DNA of 64,000 nucleotides from Microbacterium sp. HD4P20 (lineage in GTDB: Bacteria > Actinomycetota > Actinomycetes > Actinomycetales > Microbacteriaceae), in assembly GCF_019449275.2 (NCBI RefSeq), contig NZ_JAHZQZ020000014.1, positions 643,631 to 707,630 of the forward strand, written 5' to 3'. Under the pieces are notes generated by a model. That model searched no databases, had not been told where the DNA came from, and was given only the letters and a program-made list of their open reading frames with translations. Position numbers and translations under genes: made by a program. This document shows, piece after piece, positions 17,028 through 25,662 of the stretch; position 1 is the first letter of the stretch; each line of letters starts with the position of its first letter.

Positions 17028-18091
17028 GCGTGCGCCCCCTCCGGGTCGTGTCCGGAGTCGTCGTCCGATCCGTCGTCTTCCTTCGCGGCGGCGCGCGCGT
17101 CCGCTCTCTCGGCCGCCGCCGCCTTGCGTGCGAGCCGCAGCTCCTCGGCTGCGACGGCCGCCGCATCCTCCGCCTGACGCACCCGTCGAATGGCGAACGT
17201 GGGAGATCCGTGCCGCTCGCGCACTCTATCCACGCGCTCACGCTCACCGACGATCACCCATGTTCCCGCCAAGAGCATCACGTGTGCCGAGAGATTGAGC
17301 CAGATCAGGAGGGCGATGAGCGACGCGAACGACGCCAGCAGCGGGTTCGTGTCGGCGCCGCCGATGAAGAGGCCCGACAGCTGCTGAAGCACGATCAGCC
17401 CGACCGCTCCCACGAACGCCCCTGACCACAGCGATCTCGGGTGCGCGCGCACCCCGCTCAAGGAGACGAAGGCGAGCGCGATCACCGCCATGTCGAGCGC
17501 GAACACCACGAGGATCGACACGGCGCGCGTCGCGAGGTCGGCGACAGGTTCGCGACTGATACCCAGCCAGTCCAGCACGGTTCCCGCGAACGCCGTGCCG
17601 GCGAACGTGGCGCCGGCCGTCAGGACGAATCCACCCCCGATCGCCAGGGCGAGGGCGAGGTTGCGCAAGATCACCCACAGGAACATCATGTCGTCGTGCA
17701 CGTCGTCCGCGAGCGTGCGCAGCGCGTTGCGCAGGGAGCCGATCGCGCCGATCGATGCACCGACGAGAGCGACGAGTGCGATGATCCCTGCCACGGTGAA
17801 GCCGGCGGGCGCATCGATCTCGCTGACGTCGACCACACCATCTGGCCCGACCAGGCCCGGGATGGCGGCATCCACCGAGCGCACCAAGGAATCCATCGCC
17901 TGCGGGTTGCCGCTCAGCCACAGCGCCACGAAAGAGAAGCCCAGCAGGACTCCTGCGAACACCGAGAACAGCGTGCGGTACGTGACGCTGTCCGCCAGCA
18001 TCGGCCCGCGCCGCTCGGAGTAGTGCAGCAGCACCCGTACCGGCTTGAGCGACAACGCCCAAGCCGTCATCCGCTTGATCAGGTCACCCAT
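17024..18091 (-). CDS. YihY/virulence factor BrkB-family membrane protein
   Basis: 355 residues from ATG 18091; the frame continues upstream but without similarity. Six hydrophobic segments can be seen (for example VFAGVLLGFSFVALWL, VAGIIALVALVGASIGAIG, LALALAIGGGFVLTAGATF, LVVFALDMAVIALAFVSL, AFVGAVGLIVLQQLSGLF, LLIWLNLSAHVMLLAGTWV). The family signature around LADSVTYRTLFSVF and GGADTNPLLASFASLIALLIWL supports YihY/BrkB. The C-terminus is a charged Ala/Arg/Asp-rich tail. Role unknown; not a ribonuclease despite old annotations. Translationally coupled to nnrE. Confidence 0.88.
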   Translation of the reverse strand: MGDLIKRMTAWALSLKPVRVLLHYSERRGPMLADSVTYRTLFSVFAGVLLGFSFVALWLSGNPQAMDSLVRSVDAAIPGLVGPDGVVDVSEIDAPAGFTVAGIIALVALVGASIGAIGSLRNALRTLADDVHDDMMFLWVILRNLALALAIGGGFVLTAGATFAGTAFAGTVLDWLGISREPVADLATRAVSILVVFALDMAVIALAFVSLSGVRAHPRSLWSGAFVGAVGLIVLQQLSGLFIGGADTNPLLASFASLIALLIWLNLSAHVMLLAGTWVIVGERERVDRVRERHGSPTFAIRRVRQAEDAAAVAAEELRLARKAAAAERADARAAAKEDDGSDDDSGHDPEGAHA

Positions 18092-18272
18092 GCGCGTCAC
18101 CCTACCGAGCCGCGAGAATCCGCGGTCCCGGCTTGACGCGCGCGCCGCGGTATGTCCATGGGGAGCCGGTCCGGTGCGCACTGCCCTCGGCAGGGTCGGC
18201 GCCCATCGCCCGGGGGGGGAAGAGCATTGCCGTCGGAATCTGCCCAGCAGCCGCATCCGCGGAGAACCTAAG

Positions 18273-19964
18273 ATGAGCGTGGAAAGGTGGCCGGTGAGAG
18301 GACTCGCGCAGACGCTGGTGCGAACCGGCGTGGTCGATGCCGACGACATGTCGGATGTCGTCGCTCGCGCCGGCGAGGGCGCCGAGCTACGGCACGAGAT
18401 CGTCACGGCACGGCTGGCCACCGAGACCCAGATCGCCCAGGCGATCGCCGAGCAGTCCGGGCGGCCATTCGTCGACCTCGGCTCGACCACCCTCGACTCC
18501 GACATCATCGCGCTCGTGCCGGCTGCACTCTGCCGGCGCTACCAAGTCATTCCCATCGCCCGGGGTCGACGCCAGCTCACGGTCGGCATGCTCGACCCCG
18601 GCGACCTGATCGCGCTGGACGACCTGGCGACCGCCACCGACCTGAACATCGTGCCCGCCGTCGTCGCCGCCGACGCCCTCGCAGCGGCGTTCACTCGCTT
18701 CCTCCGCTCCGACGAGGAGCTGAGCGATCTCTCCGAGCAGATCGGTGAGAGCGCGGCCGTCGACGCGGGGCCCGGCGGCACCGAGTCCATCGAGGACCAG
18801 ACGGGTGACGCACCGATCGTGCGCTTCGTCAATCTGCTGGTCACCCAGGCCATCAACGACCGGGCAAGCGACATCCACATCGAGCCCGGCGAGCGCCAGC
18901 TCACCGTTCGCTATCGCATCGACGGGGTGCTGCACGAGATGCAGAAGGCCGACCGCGCCATCCAGGACGGGGTGATCTCGCGCCTGAAGATCATGGCGTC
19001 GATCGACATCGCCGAGCGCCGCAAGCCCCAGGACGGGCGACTGTCGGTGCACCACGACGGCCGCCAGGTCGACCTGCGCCTCGCGACCCTGCCCACGGTG
19101 TGGGGCGAGAAGATCGTCATGCGCATCCTCGACAACCGGGCGCAGTCGCTGACGATGGGCGACCTGCGGTTCTCCATGGTCAACGAGAAGCGCTTTCGTG
19201 AGGCGATCACCCGCCCCCACGGCATGGTGCTCGTGACGGGCCCGACAGGCTCGGGCAAGTCGACCACGCTGTACACCGCGCTCAACACCGTCGCGAACCC
19301 GCGTATCAACGTCATCACCGTCGAGGACCCGGTCGAGTACCGTATGGCCGGCATCAACCAGGTGCAGGTGAACCCCCGCGCCGGCATGACCTTCCAGGCG
19401 GCGCTGCGATCGATCCTGCGCTCCGACCCCGACGTGGTCCTGGTCGGCGAGATCCGCGACAAAGAGACGGCGACCATCTCCATCGAAGCGGCGCTGACCG
19501 GTCATCTCGTGCTCTCGACGCTGCACACGAACGACGCTCCCAGCGCCCTGACACGATTGACTGAGATCGGCTGTGAGCCCTTCCTCGTCGGCACCGCCCT
19601 CTCGGCGGTGGTCGCCCAGCGGCTGGCGCGACGCCTGTGCCTGAAATGCCGCGAGGCGTACCGCGAGTCTCGTGAGGCGCTCGAGTCGGTGCGGTTCCCG
19701 TTCCATCCGTCGGATCCGCCGGTGCTGTACCGCGCCGTCGGCTGCAATGCCTGCTCGGGCACCGGCTACAGCGGGCGCGTGGCGCTCCACGAGGTGATGA
19801 CGCTCAGCGAGGGCATCGAGCAGCTCGTCGTCGCCCACGCGACGGGCAGCGACATGCGTGCGCTGGCGATCGAGGAGGGCATGGTGTCGCTGCGAGAAGA
19901 CGGCTTCAGCAAGGTCGCCGAAGGCATCACGACGATCGAAGAGGTTCTGCGCGTCGCGATCTGA
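18273..19964 (+). CDS. pilB: Type IV pilus extension ATPase PilB
   Basis: 563 residues from ATG 18273. The N-terminal MshEN-type domain (residues 1-150) is followed by the secretion-ATPase core: Walker A GPTGSGKSTT near 323-332, Asp box ITVEDPVEYR, Walker B DPDVVLVGEIRD and His box TGHLVLSTLHTND. The tetracysteine zinc motif CLKC...CNACSGTGYSGR typical of PilB/GspE is present. It powers pilin assembly from the cytoplasm. It is on the plus strand and converges on pilC, leaving 31 nt between the stops, so it is transcribed separately from the rest of the pilus operon. Confidence 0.93.
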   Translation: MSVERWPVRGLAQTLVRTGVVDADDMSDVVARAGEGAELRHEIVTARLATETQIAQAIAEQSGRPFVDLGSTTLDSDIIALVPAALCRRYQVIPIARGRRQLTVGMLDPGDLIALDDLATATDLNIVPAVVAADALAAAFTRFLRSDEELSDLSEQIGESAAVDAGPGGTESIEDQTGDAPIVRFVNLLVTQAINDRASDIHIEPGERQLTVRYRIDGVLHEMQKADRAIQDGVISRLKIMASIDIAERRKPQDGRLSVHHDGRQVDLRLATLPTVWGEKIVMRILDNRAQSLTMGDLRFSMVNEKRFREAITRPHGMVLVTGPTGSGKSTTLYTALNTVANPRINVITVEDPVEYRMAGINQVQVNPRAGMTFQAALRSILRSDPDVVLVGEIRDKETATISIEAALTGHLVLSTLHTNDAPSALTRLTEIGCEPFLVGTALSAVVAQRLARRLCLKCREAYRESREALESVRFPFHPSDPPVLYRAVGCNACSGTGYSGRVALHEVMTLSEGIEQLVVAHATGSDMRALAIEEGMVSLREDGFSKVAEGITTIEEVLRVAI

Positions 19965-19995
19965 GTGATGCGATGACGGATGCCGCGGCCGCTCT

Positions 19996-21237
19996 CTACC
20001 CGCCCTGCTGTCCGAGTTCTCCGTAGATCGAGAAGATCGGCATGTACAGCGAGATCACCATGCCGCCGATGATGATCCCGATGCCGACGATCAGGATGGG
20101 CTCGATCGACGCGGTGAGCTGATCGGTGGCGGCCTCGACCTCGTTCTCGTAGAAGTCAGCGATGCTCGTGAGCATGTCGGCCAGCGTTCCCGACTCCTCG
20201 CCGACGGCAGCCATCTGCGACACCATGAGCGGGAAGACCCCCGCCTTCGCGAGCGGCGCCGAGAACGACTTTCCCTGCTTCACCGACTCCTGGATCTCGC
20301 GGACCGCTTCCTCGATCTTCCAGTTGTTCGACGCCGTGCCCACAATAGACAGGGCCTGCACGAGCGGCACGCCGGCGTGCAGCATCATCGAGAGACTGCG
20401 CGTGAACCGGGCCACCGCGATCTTCGTGGCCAGCGGGCCGAACACCGGGAGCTTCAGCCGCCATGGGTCCACGATCCTGCGCACCCTGTCATCGCGGCGG
20501 TTGCGCACCCACCACATCGAGCCGGCCACCGTCACCACGATCATCACGGGCAGGAGCCACACCATGTTGTTCGACAGGGTGACCAGGATCTGCGTCGGGA
20601 GAGGCAGCGCCGAGCCGAGGTTGGTGAACATGCCCTCGAAGATCGGCACGACGAAGGTGACCATCGCGATGACGCCGAGGATCGCGATCACGAAGACGAT
20701 GATCGGGTAGGTGGTGGCTGACTTGATCTTGCCCTGCAGCTCGGCCTCGCCTTGATAGGTCTCGGCGATGGTGGCCAGCGACTGTCCGAGGAATCCGCCC
20801 GCCTCACCGACCTTGACCATGCTGACCATGAGGGGCGGGAAGATGTCAGGATGCTTCTCCAGCGCGGCCGAGAAGGATGAGCCGGACTCGATCGAGGCGT
20901 GCACGCCCACGAGCGCCCGCTGCAGCTTCTTGTCCTCCGCCTGCTCGATCAGGATCGACAGCGTGCGCATGAGGGGCAGGCCGGCATTGATGAGGCCCGC
21001 CATCTGCTTCGCGAAGACCGCGAGCGTGCCGACCTTCACGCGCTTCTCGAAGCCGGGGATCGAGATCTCCTGATTCAGGCCGGTTTTCGAGGTCAGGGTC
21101 ACTTCCAGCGGTGTCAGCCCCTGTGCCCGGAGCTTCGCCGTGACGGCGCTCTCGTTCGGCGCCTCGAGCGAACCCTTGACGATTCCCCCGCCCGTGGCGT
21201 CGACCGCCCGGTAGGTGTATTCCTCGATGAGTGCCAT
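19996..21237 (-). CDS. pilC: Type IV pilus inner-membrane platform protein PilC
   Basis: 413 residues with two repeated T2SSF domains (FAKQMAGLINAGLPLMRTLSIL and FTRSLSMMLHAGVPLVQALSIV) and three membrane helices, the last near the C-terminus (PILIVGIGIIIGGMVISLYMP). It is the cytoplasmic-membrane platform on which PilB and PilT act. ATG 21237 overlaps the pilT stop as TGATG; the upstream extension to 21285 is therefore not used. Last gene of the pilA operon. Confidence 0.93.
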   Translation of the reverse strand: MALIEEYTYRAVDATGGGIVKGSLEAPNESAVTAKLRAQGLTPLEVTLTSKTGLNQEISIPGFEKRVKVGTLAVFAKQMAGLINAGLPLMRTLSILIEQAEDKKLQRALVGVHASIESGSSFSAALEKHPDIFPPLMVSMVKVGEAGGFLGQSLATIAETYQGEAELQGKIKSATTYPIIVFVIAILGVIAMVTFVVPIFEGMFTNLGSALPLPTQILVTLSNNMVWLLPVMIVVTVAGSMWWVRNRRDDRVRRIVDPWRLKLPVFGPLATKIAVARFTRSLSMMLHAGVPLVQALSIVGTASNNWKIEEAVREIQESVKQGKSFSAPLAKAGVFPLMVSQMAAVGEESGTLADMLTSIADFYENEVEAATDQLTASIEPILIVGIGIIIGGMVISLYMPIFSIYGELGQQGG

Positions 21238-22382
21238 CAGCTCTCCCAGCCCATCAGCTGCCGCTCTCCGGAGTGCATCGTCCACGACTCGGCGTCGAGA
21301 TCGCGGGGTCGAACGCGCGCATCGTCGAGTGACGACGGATCCGCGGCGTACGACTTCGCGAGTGACATCGAGATGCTGCCGTCCTCGACGAGACGGCGCA
21401 GATCCTGGTCCAGGGTGTGCATGCCCAGCGCCCCGCCTGCCTGCAGCATGGAGTAGATCTGGCTGACCTGACCCTCGCGGATGAGGTTCGCGATGGCCGG
21501 CGTGTTGATGAGCACCTCGGTGGCGATCACACGCCCGTCACTCTGTGCCATGGGAAGCAGCGTCTGGCTCATGATGCCCTGCAGCGTGTCGCCGAGCTGA
21601 GTGCGCACCTGCGTCTGCTGATCGGGCGGAAACGCGTCGACGATCCGGTTGATCGACTTCGCCGCGCTCTGTGTGTGCAGCGTCGACAGCACGAGGTGAC
21701 CCGTCTCGGCCGCTGAGAGCGCGGTAGAGATCGAAACGGGGTCACGAAGCTCGCCGATGAGGATGACATCGGGATCCTGACGGAGCACGCGGCGAAGGGC
21801 CTCGGCGAACGACCGGGTGTCGCTCCCGATCTCGCGCTGATGGATGAGCGCGGTGCGGCTGGTGTGCTGGAACTCGACGGGATCTTCGACGGTGACGATG
21901 TGCGCCGGGAGCGTGCGGTTGACGATGTCGATCATCGCCGACAGCGTGGTCGATTTGCCCGAGCCGGTGGGGCCTGTCACGAGGACGAGACCGCGTGGCC
22001 GCAACACCAGGTCGCGGGCGACCGCGGGCACGCCGAGCTGCTCGAGACTGAGCGCCTTGTCGGCGATGAACCGCAACGCCACGGCGACGTCGCCCAGCTG
22101 GCGGAACACATTGACGCGGAATCGGGCGACGTCCGGCACCGAGTACGACAGGTCGACTTCGCCGTGCTCGCGGAACTCGGCGATCTGCTCCGTGGTCATG
22201 AGACCGCCCACCGCCGCCTCGAGCCAGTTCGTGCCGGTCGGCTCTTCGTATCCCGGGATCCGTGTGAGGTCGCCCTTGACTCGCATGAGAGGCGGGTGGT
22301 TGGCCGTCAGGTGCACGTCCGAGGCGCCGGCTCGTCCGGCGACGCCCAGCATGCCGGCGAGGGTGGTGGAGTCGTAGGTCAT
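21237..22382 (-). CDS. pilT: Type IV pilus retraction ATPase PilT
   Basis: 381 residues from ATG 22382. PilT signature LAGMLGVAGRAGASDVHLTA at the start, Walker A GPTGSGKSTT, Asp box VTVEDPVEF, Walker B DPDVILIGELRD, His box GHLVLSTLHT, and the PilT-type C-terminal EVLINTPAIANLIREG. It drives pilus retraction, so twitching motility or DNA uptake is possible. The start is 2 nt after the pilO stop. Confidence 0.93.
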   Translation of the reverse strand: MTYDSTTLAGMLGVAGRAGASDVHLTANHPPLMRVKGDLTRIPGYEEPTGTNWLEAAVGGLMTTEQIAEFREHGEVDLSYSVPDVARFRVNVFRQLGDVAVALRFIADKALSLEQLGVPAVARDLVLRPRGLVLVTGPTGSGKSTTLSAMIDIVNRTLPAHIVTVEDPVEFQHTSRTALIHQREIGSDTRSFAEALRRVLRQDPDVILIGELRDPVSISTALSAAETGHLVLSTLHTQSAAKSINRIVDAFPPDQQTQVRTQLGDTLQGIMSQTLLPMAQSDGRVIATEVLINTPAIANLIREGQVSQIYSMLQAGGALGMHTLDQDLRRLVEDGSISMSLAKSYAADPSSLDDARVRPRDLDAESWTMHSGERQLMGWES

Positions 22383-22383
22383 G

Positions 22384-23067
22384 TCAGTCTTCCGTCCGGG
22401 TGAAGGCGAGCGCTGAGACGGTGAGCGTGCCGTCGCTGAAGGTGCCGTCGATGAGTGAGAGGAGGCGCGGACCTCGGCCCAGAGCGTCCATGAACGCGGC
22501 AGCCTGCGTCGCGTCGGCGACCTCCACCGTGATCGTGATCGGAATCTGCCGCTGCGGTGGCTCCTCCGCGCTCGCCGCGGGATCCCCCGGCGCCTCACCG
22601 TTCTGCGTCGCGTCCGTCGCGGTTGTCTTGTCTTCGGCCGCGGCGGTCGGCTCGGGTGCCGGCTGGGCGGCCGTCTCGGATGCAGCTGCCGCGCCTTCCT
22701 CGACCGCCGCCGTTCTCGGCGCGAACGCCTCCGGCTCGACCGCGGAGATGGACTCGATTGTGGCGCCGGACTCCGACGCGACCACGGTCACGATCTCGAA
22801 GACGTCGTCGAGCTGCGGTATGGCGGCGACTTCGCGGCGAAGCCCTGCCACATCAGTTTCGATCTCGGCGATCCGGCGTGAGGCCTCCGTCAACTGCACG
22901 ACTTGGATGTCGTAGATGCCGTTGGTCTGTGCGACGGTGCGAGTGTCGGCATCCGTCCGCTGGGCTTGCCCGTACAGCGGGAAGGCGCCGAGCAGGGCGC
23001 CGGCGACGAGGATGCCGACGATCACGACGGCCCCGAGAACGTTGATCAGCTGCTTCGAGATCTTCAC
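22384..23067 (-). CDS. pilO: PilO-like pilus alignment protein
   Basis: 227 residues from GTG 23067, which overlaps the pilN stop (GTGA). One N-terminal membrane helix (INVLGAVVIVGILVAGALLG), a coiled-coil region (VAQTNGIYDIQVVQLTEASR to EVAAIPQ), an Ala/Pro/Glu/Thr-rich linker (about 110-160) and a ferredoxin-like C-terminal domain. Assigned by layout and by position after PilM and PilN; sequence similarity in this family is low. PilN and PilO join PilM to the assembly platform. Confidence 0.75.
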   Translation of the reverse strand: MKISKQLINVLGAVVIVGILVAGALLGAFPLYGQAQRTDADTRTVAQTNGIYDIQVVQLTEASRRIAEIETDVAGLRREVAAIPQLDDVFEIVTVVASESGATIESISAVEPEAFAPRTAAVEEGAAAASETAAQPAPEPTAAAEDKTTATDATQNGEAPGDPAASAEEPPQRQIPITITVEVADATQAAAFMDALGRGPRLLSLIDGTFSDGTLTVSALAFTRTED

Positions 23068-23708
23068 TTCTCGTCCTCGTCCGCTGCATAGTCGCCGGAG
23101 TAGACCGACTGGTCGAACTCGACCCGGAGCTCGTAGGTGTACCCGGTCTCGGATGCCGTGCTCTGCCATCCGTCGATATCGAGAACGCCGGGCACGGGAC
23201 GTAGCGCACGCACGATCGGCACGATCTCGTGCGGCGTTGCGCTCGCGAGTGACAGCGTTCCTGATGCACCGACCGCCGCGGAGGGGTCCTCGCCCTGCGG
23301 CACTCCTCCGGGCGCGAGGCTGAACCCTTCGACGGTGACACCGTCGGGGAGGGTTCTCTGCACGGTGGCGAGCACCGAGCTCCACTCGAGATCCGTCGCC
23401 ATCGCCTCCGCGCGGAACGCCGACAGCTCGGACTGGAGGTCGAGAGTGGAGCGGACATCGGCGAGCGCGGCGAGGTCGCCGAGAAGGGCCGTCGTACGCG
23501 CGTTCTCAGCGCTCAGCCGCTGCTGTGCACCCAGCAGCAGGGCGTAGGAGCCCGCCGTCGCAAGCAGGATCACGGCCATGGCGGCCACGAGCGCAAGCGA
23601 CCAGCGACGGATCACCTTGTTCCGCGCGCGGCGCACCATCTCGGCGCGCGGCATGAGATTCACACGCGGCACGCCTGCGAACGAATACCCCGGACTGTCA
23701 GCCGACAT
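23064..23708 (-). CDS. pilN: PilN-like pilus protein
   Basis: 214 residues. The cytoplasmic N-terminal motif VPRVNLMPRAEM (PilN consensus INLLP) is the segment that docks into PilM. It is followed by a membrane helix (WSLALVAAMAVILLATAGSYALLL), a coiled coil and a C-terminal alpha/beta domain. ATG 23708 overlaps the pilM stop (TGATG). Confidence 0.85.
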   Translation of the reverse strand: MSADSPGYSFAGVPRVNLMPRAEMVRRARNKVIRRWSLALVAAMAVILLATAGSYALLLGAQQRLSAENARTTALLGDLAALADVRSTLDLQSELSAFRAEAMATDLEWSSVLATVQRTLPDGVTVEGFSLAPGGVPQGEDPSAAVGASGTLSLASATPHEIVPIVRALRPVPGVLDIDGWQSTASETGYTYELRVEFDQSVYSGDYAADEDEK

Positions 23709-24766
23709 CAGCGTCCCTCCCCGAGTGCGATGCCCACCGTCGTGAGCAGGTTCAGGTCGTCCTCGCCGTGGGGCATGACCTTGCCCGAGGCGACACGGCC
23801 GACCCCCATGAACTCGACCGGGAGCGGCAGGCCGGCAGCGAGCGCCTCAGAGACACCCGGCACGGCGGCACCCGCGCCACTGAGCAGCACGCGGGTCACC
23901 GGCCGGTCGGCGGAGCGGTCCGAGTAGAACCGCAGGGTGCTGCTGAGCCGGGTGACGATGTCGGCGATCGCCGCGGGTGACATGCCTGCGGGACGTACAG
24001 CCGTACGTGCTCCCGATCGCTGGCGCCGCATCGGCGCATCGACGCGGGACGGAACCGTCTCGAGGGCCTCGACCGGCTGCGCCTCATCGTGCGCGGCCAG
24101 CTCGCTCAGGCTGGCGGTCTCGCGCGCCATGACGGCCCCGGTACGGATCTCCATCGGGATGATGCGCACGAACTGCGGCACGCCCTCACGCACCACCACG
24201 ACGTAGCTGGTGTGGTCGCCGAGGTGGAAGGCCGCCACGGTCTCGCCTCCGAAGCCGGCGCGGTTGATCGCCCGAGCAAGGCCGAAGGGCGCGAGATCGA
24301 CGACGTCGACCCGGATCTTGGCCTTCGCGGTGGTCGCGAGCAGTTCTTCGACCGTTTCGGCAACGGCCGCCACGAGGAGCCCTGTCACCTGACCGCCGTG
24401 CTGCGTGGTCGGGTGGAAGTCGAGCACGGCCTGATCAGCGGGTACGGGCAGCAGGTCCTGCACCTGGAACGGGAGCGCCTGCTTCAGCAGGTCGGGTCGC
24501 AGCGCGGTGGTCGTGTACTCGCGGACGAGAATGCGGCGACTGCCCAGGCCCAGCACGACCTGCTTGCCCTTGATGCCGGACCGGCTCCACAGCTGGCGGA
24601 GCGCGAGCGCGACGGCGTCCTTGTCGAACACTTCGGAGTCCTTGGCCGCGCCGGGAGGCAGCAGCACCGATCCGAACGCGACGATGACCGGGGCCTTGCC
24701 GCTCGACACCTCGACAGCGCGCACGCCCTCTTCGGTGATCTCCAGCCCGACAATCGTCTTGGCCAT
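23708..24766 (-). CDS. pilM: PilM-like actin-fold pilus protein
   Basis: 352 residues from ATG 24766 with the Shine-Dalgarno AAGGGCAAGG. FtsA/actin-like fold: the first strands AKTIVGLEITEEGVRAVEVS (phosphate-1 region), QVVLGLGSRRILVREY, LGDHTSYVVVVREG (phosphate-2), and RVLLSGAGAAVPGVSEAL (adenosine site). PilM is a cytoplasmic ATP-binding protein that interacts with PilN and the motor ATPases. The long in-frame extension upstream overlaps pilD and is not used. Confidence 0.88.
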   Translation of the reverse strand: MAKTIVGLEITEEGVRAVEVSSGKAPVIVAFGSVLLPPGAAKDSEVFDKDAVALALRQLWSRSGIKGKQVVLGLGSRRILVREYTTTALRPDLLKQALPFQVQDLLPVPADQAVLDFHPTTQHGGQVTGLLVAAVAETVEELLATTAKAKIRVDVVDLAPFGLARAINRAGFGGETVAAFHLGDHTSYVVVVREGVPQFVRIIPMEIRTGAVMARETASLSELAAHDEAQPVEALETVPSRVDAPMRRQRSGARTAVRPAGMSPAAIADIVTRLSSTLRFYSDRSADRPVTRVLLSGAGAAVPGVSEALAAGLPLPVEFMGVGRVASGKVMPHGEDDLNLLTTVGIALGEGR

Positions 24767-24810
24767 GGCCCTTGCCCTTCTTTCGATTCGTCCGCGCCGC
24801 AGTCGTTCCG

Positions 24811-25662
24811 CTAGGCGGTGACGAGAAGTCCTAAGTACCCACGCGCGAGCGACTCGCCCGCGATGATTCCCACCCATGCCCCGGCGATCATCCACGGGCC
24901 GAACGGGATCGCGGTCTTGCGGCCCGCCCGTCGGGCGAGCAGGAGAGCGATTCCGAACACGCCGCCCAGCACGAACGCCGCGAAGGCACCGACGATCAGC
25001 GGCCCCCAGCCGAGCCACGCGAGCACGAGGCCGACGACGCCCGCCAGTTTGACGTCGCCGCCGCCCATGCCGGCGGGGCGCACGAGGCGCAGGATGAAGT
25101 AGAACGCGTAAAGAATGGCAGCGCCGATCGCCGCACGTAGAAGCGCCTCCCACGGCGCGCCGAGCACGCACGCGATCGTGAACAGGATGCCGACCACGAT
25201 GTAGCTCGGCAGGACGATCGCGTTCGGCAGCCGGTGCGTGTCGAGGTCGATGAGCGTGAGCGCGATACTGATCGCCGCGAAGTACAGGTATGCGACGACG
25301 ATCACGGCGAGCGCCCACCAGTCAGCGGCGTCCGGTCGTTGAGCGAGCGAAGCGAGGCGAAACGCGTCCGCGAACGCCCACACCACCCCGGCGAACGCCA
25401 CGCCGGTAGCGAGCTCGACCAGCGGGTACCGCGGCGAGATGCGCGCCGTGCAGCCGGCGCACTTCCCCCGAAGGAAGAGCCACGAGATGACCGGCACATT
25501 CTGCCAGGGCCTCACCGGTGTGCCGCACTGCGGGCACCGGCTCTCGCGCGTGAGCGGGACGCCGGCGGGCACGCGAGAGATCACGACGTTCAGAAACGAG
25601 CCGATCACGAGTCCCAGAAGACCCGCGAAGACGACGACGGGGAGGAGCGCGGGGTCGATCAC
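24811..25662 (-). CDS. pilD: Prepilin peptidase (leader peptidase/N-methyltransferase)
   Basis: 283 residues, GTG start overlapping the pilX stop (GTGA). Two CxxC pairs of the zinc-binding cytoplasmic loop (CPQCGTPV, CAGC), the catalytic aspartates in LIDLDTHRLPNAIV and GMGGGDVKLAG, and about seven membrane helices define a TFPP-type aspartic peptidase. It cuts prepilins before the conserved Phe/Met and methylates the new N-terminus; PilA, PilV and PilW here carry suitable sites. Confidence 0.93.
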   Translation of the reverse strand: MIDPALLPVVVFAGLLGLVIGSFLNVVISRVPAGVPLTRESRCPQCGTPVRPWQNVPVISWLFLRGKCAGCTARISPRYPLVELATGVAFAGVVWAFADAFRLASLAQRPDAADWWALAVIVVAYLYFAAISIALTLIDLDTHRLPNAIVLPSYIVVGILFTIACVLGAPWEALLRAAIGAAILYAFYFILRLVRPAGMGGGDVKLAGVVGLVLAWLGWGPLIVGAFAAFVLGGVFGIALLLARRAGRKTAIPFGPWMIAGAWVGIIAGESLARGYLGLLVTA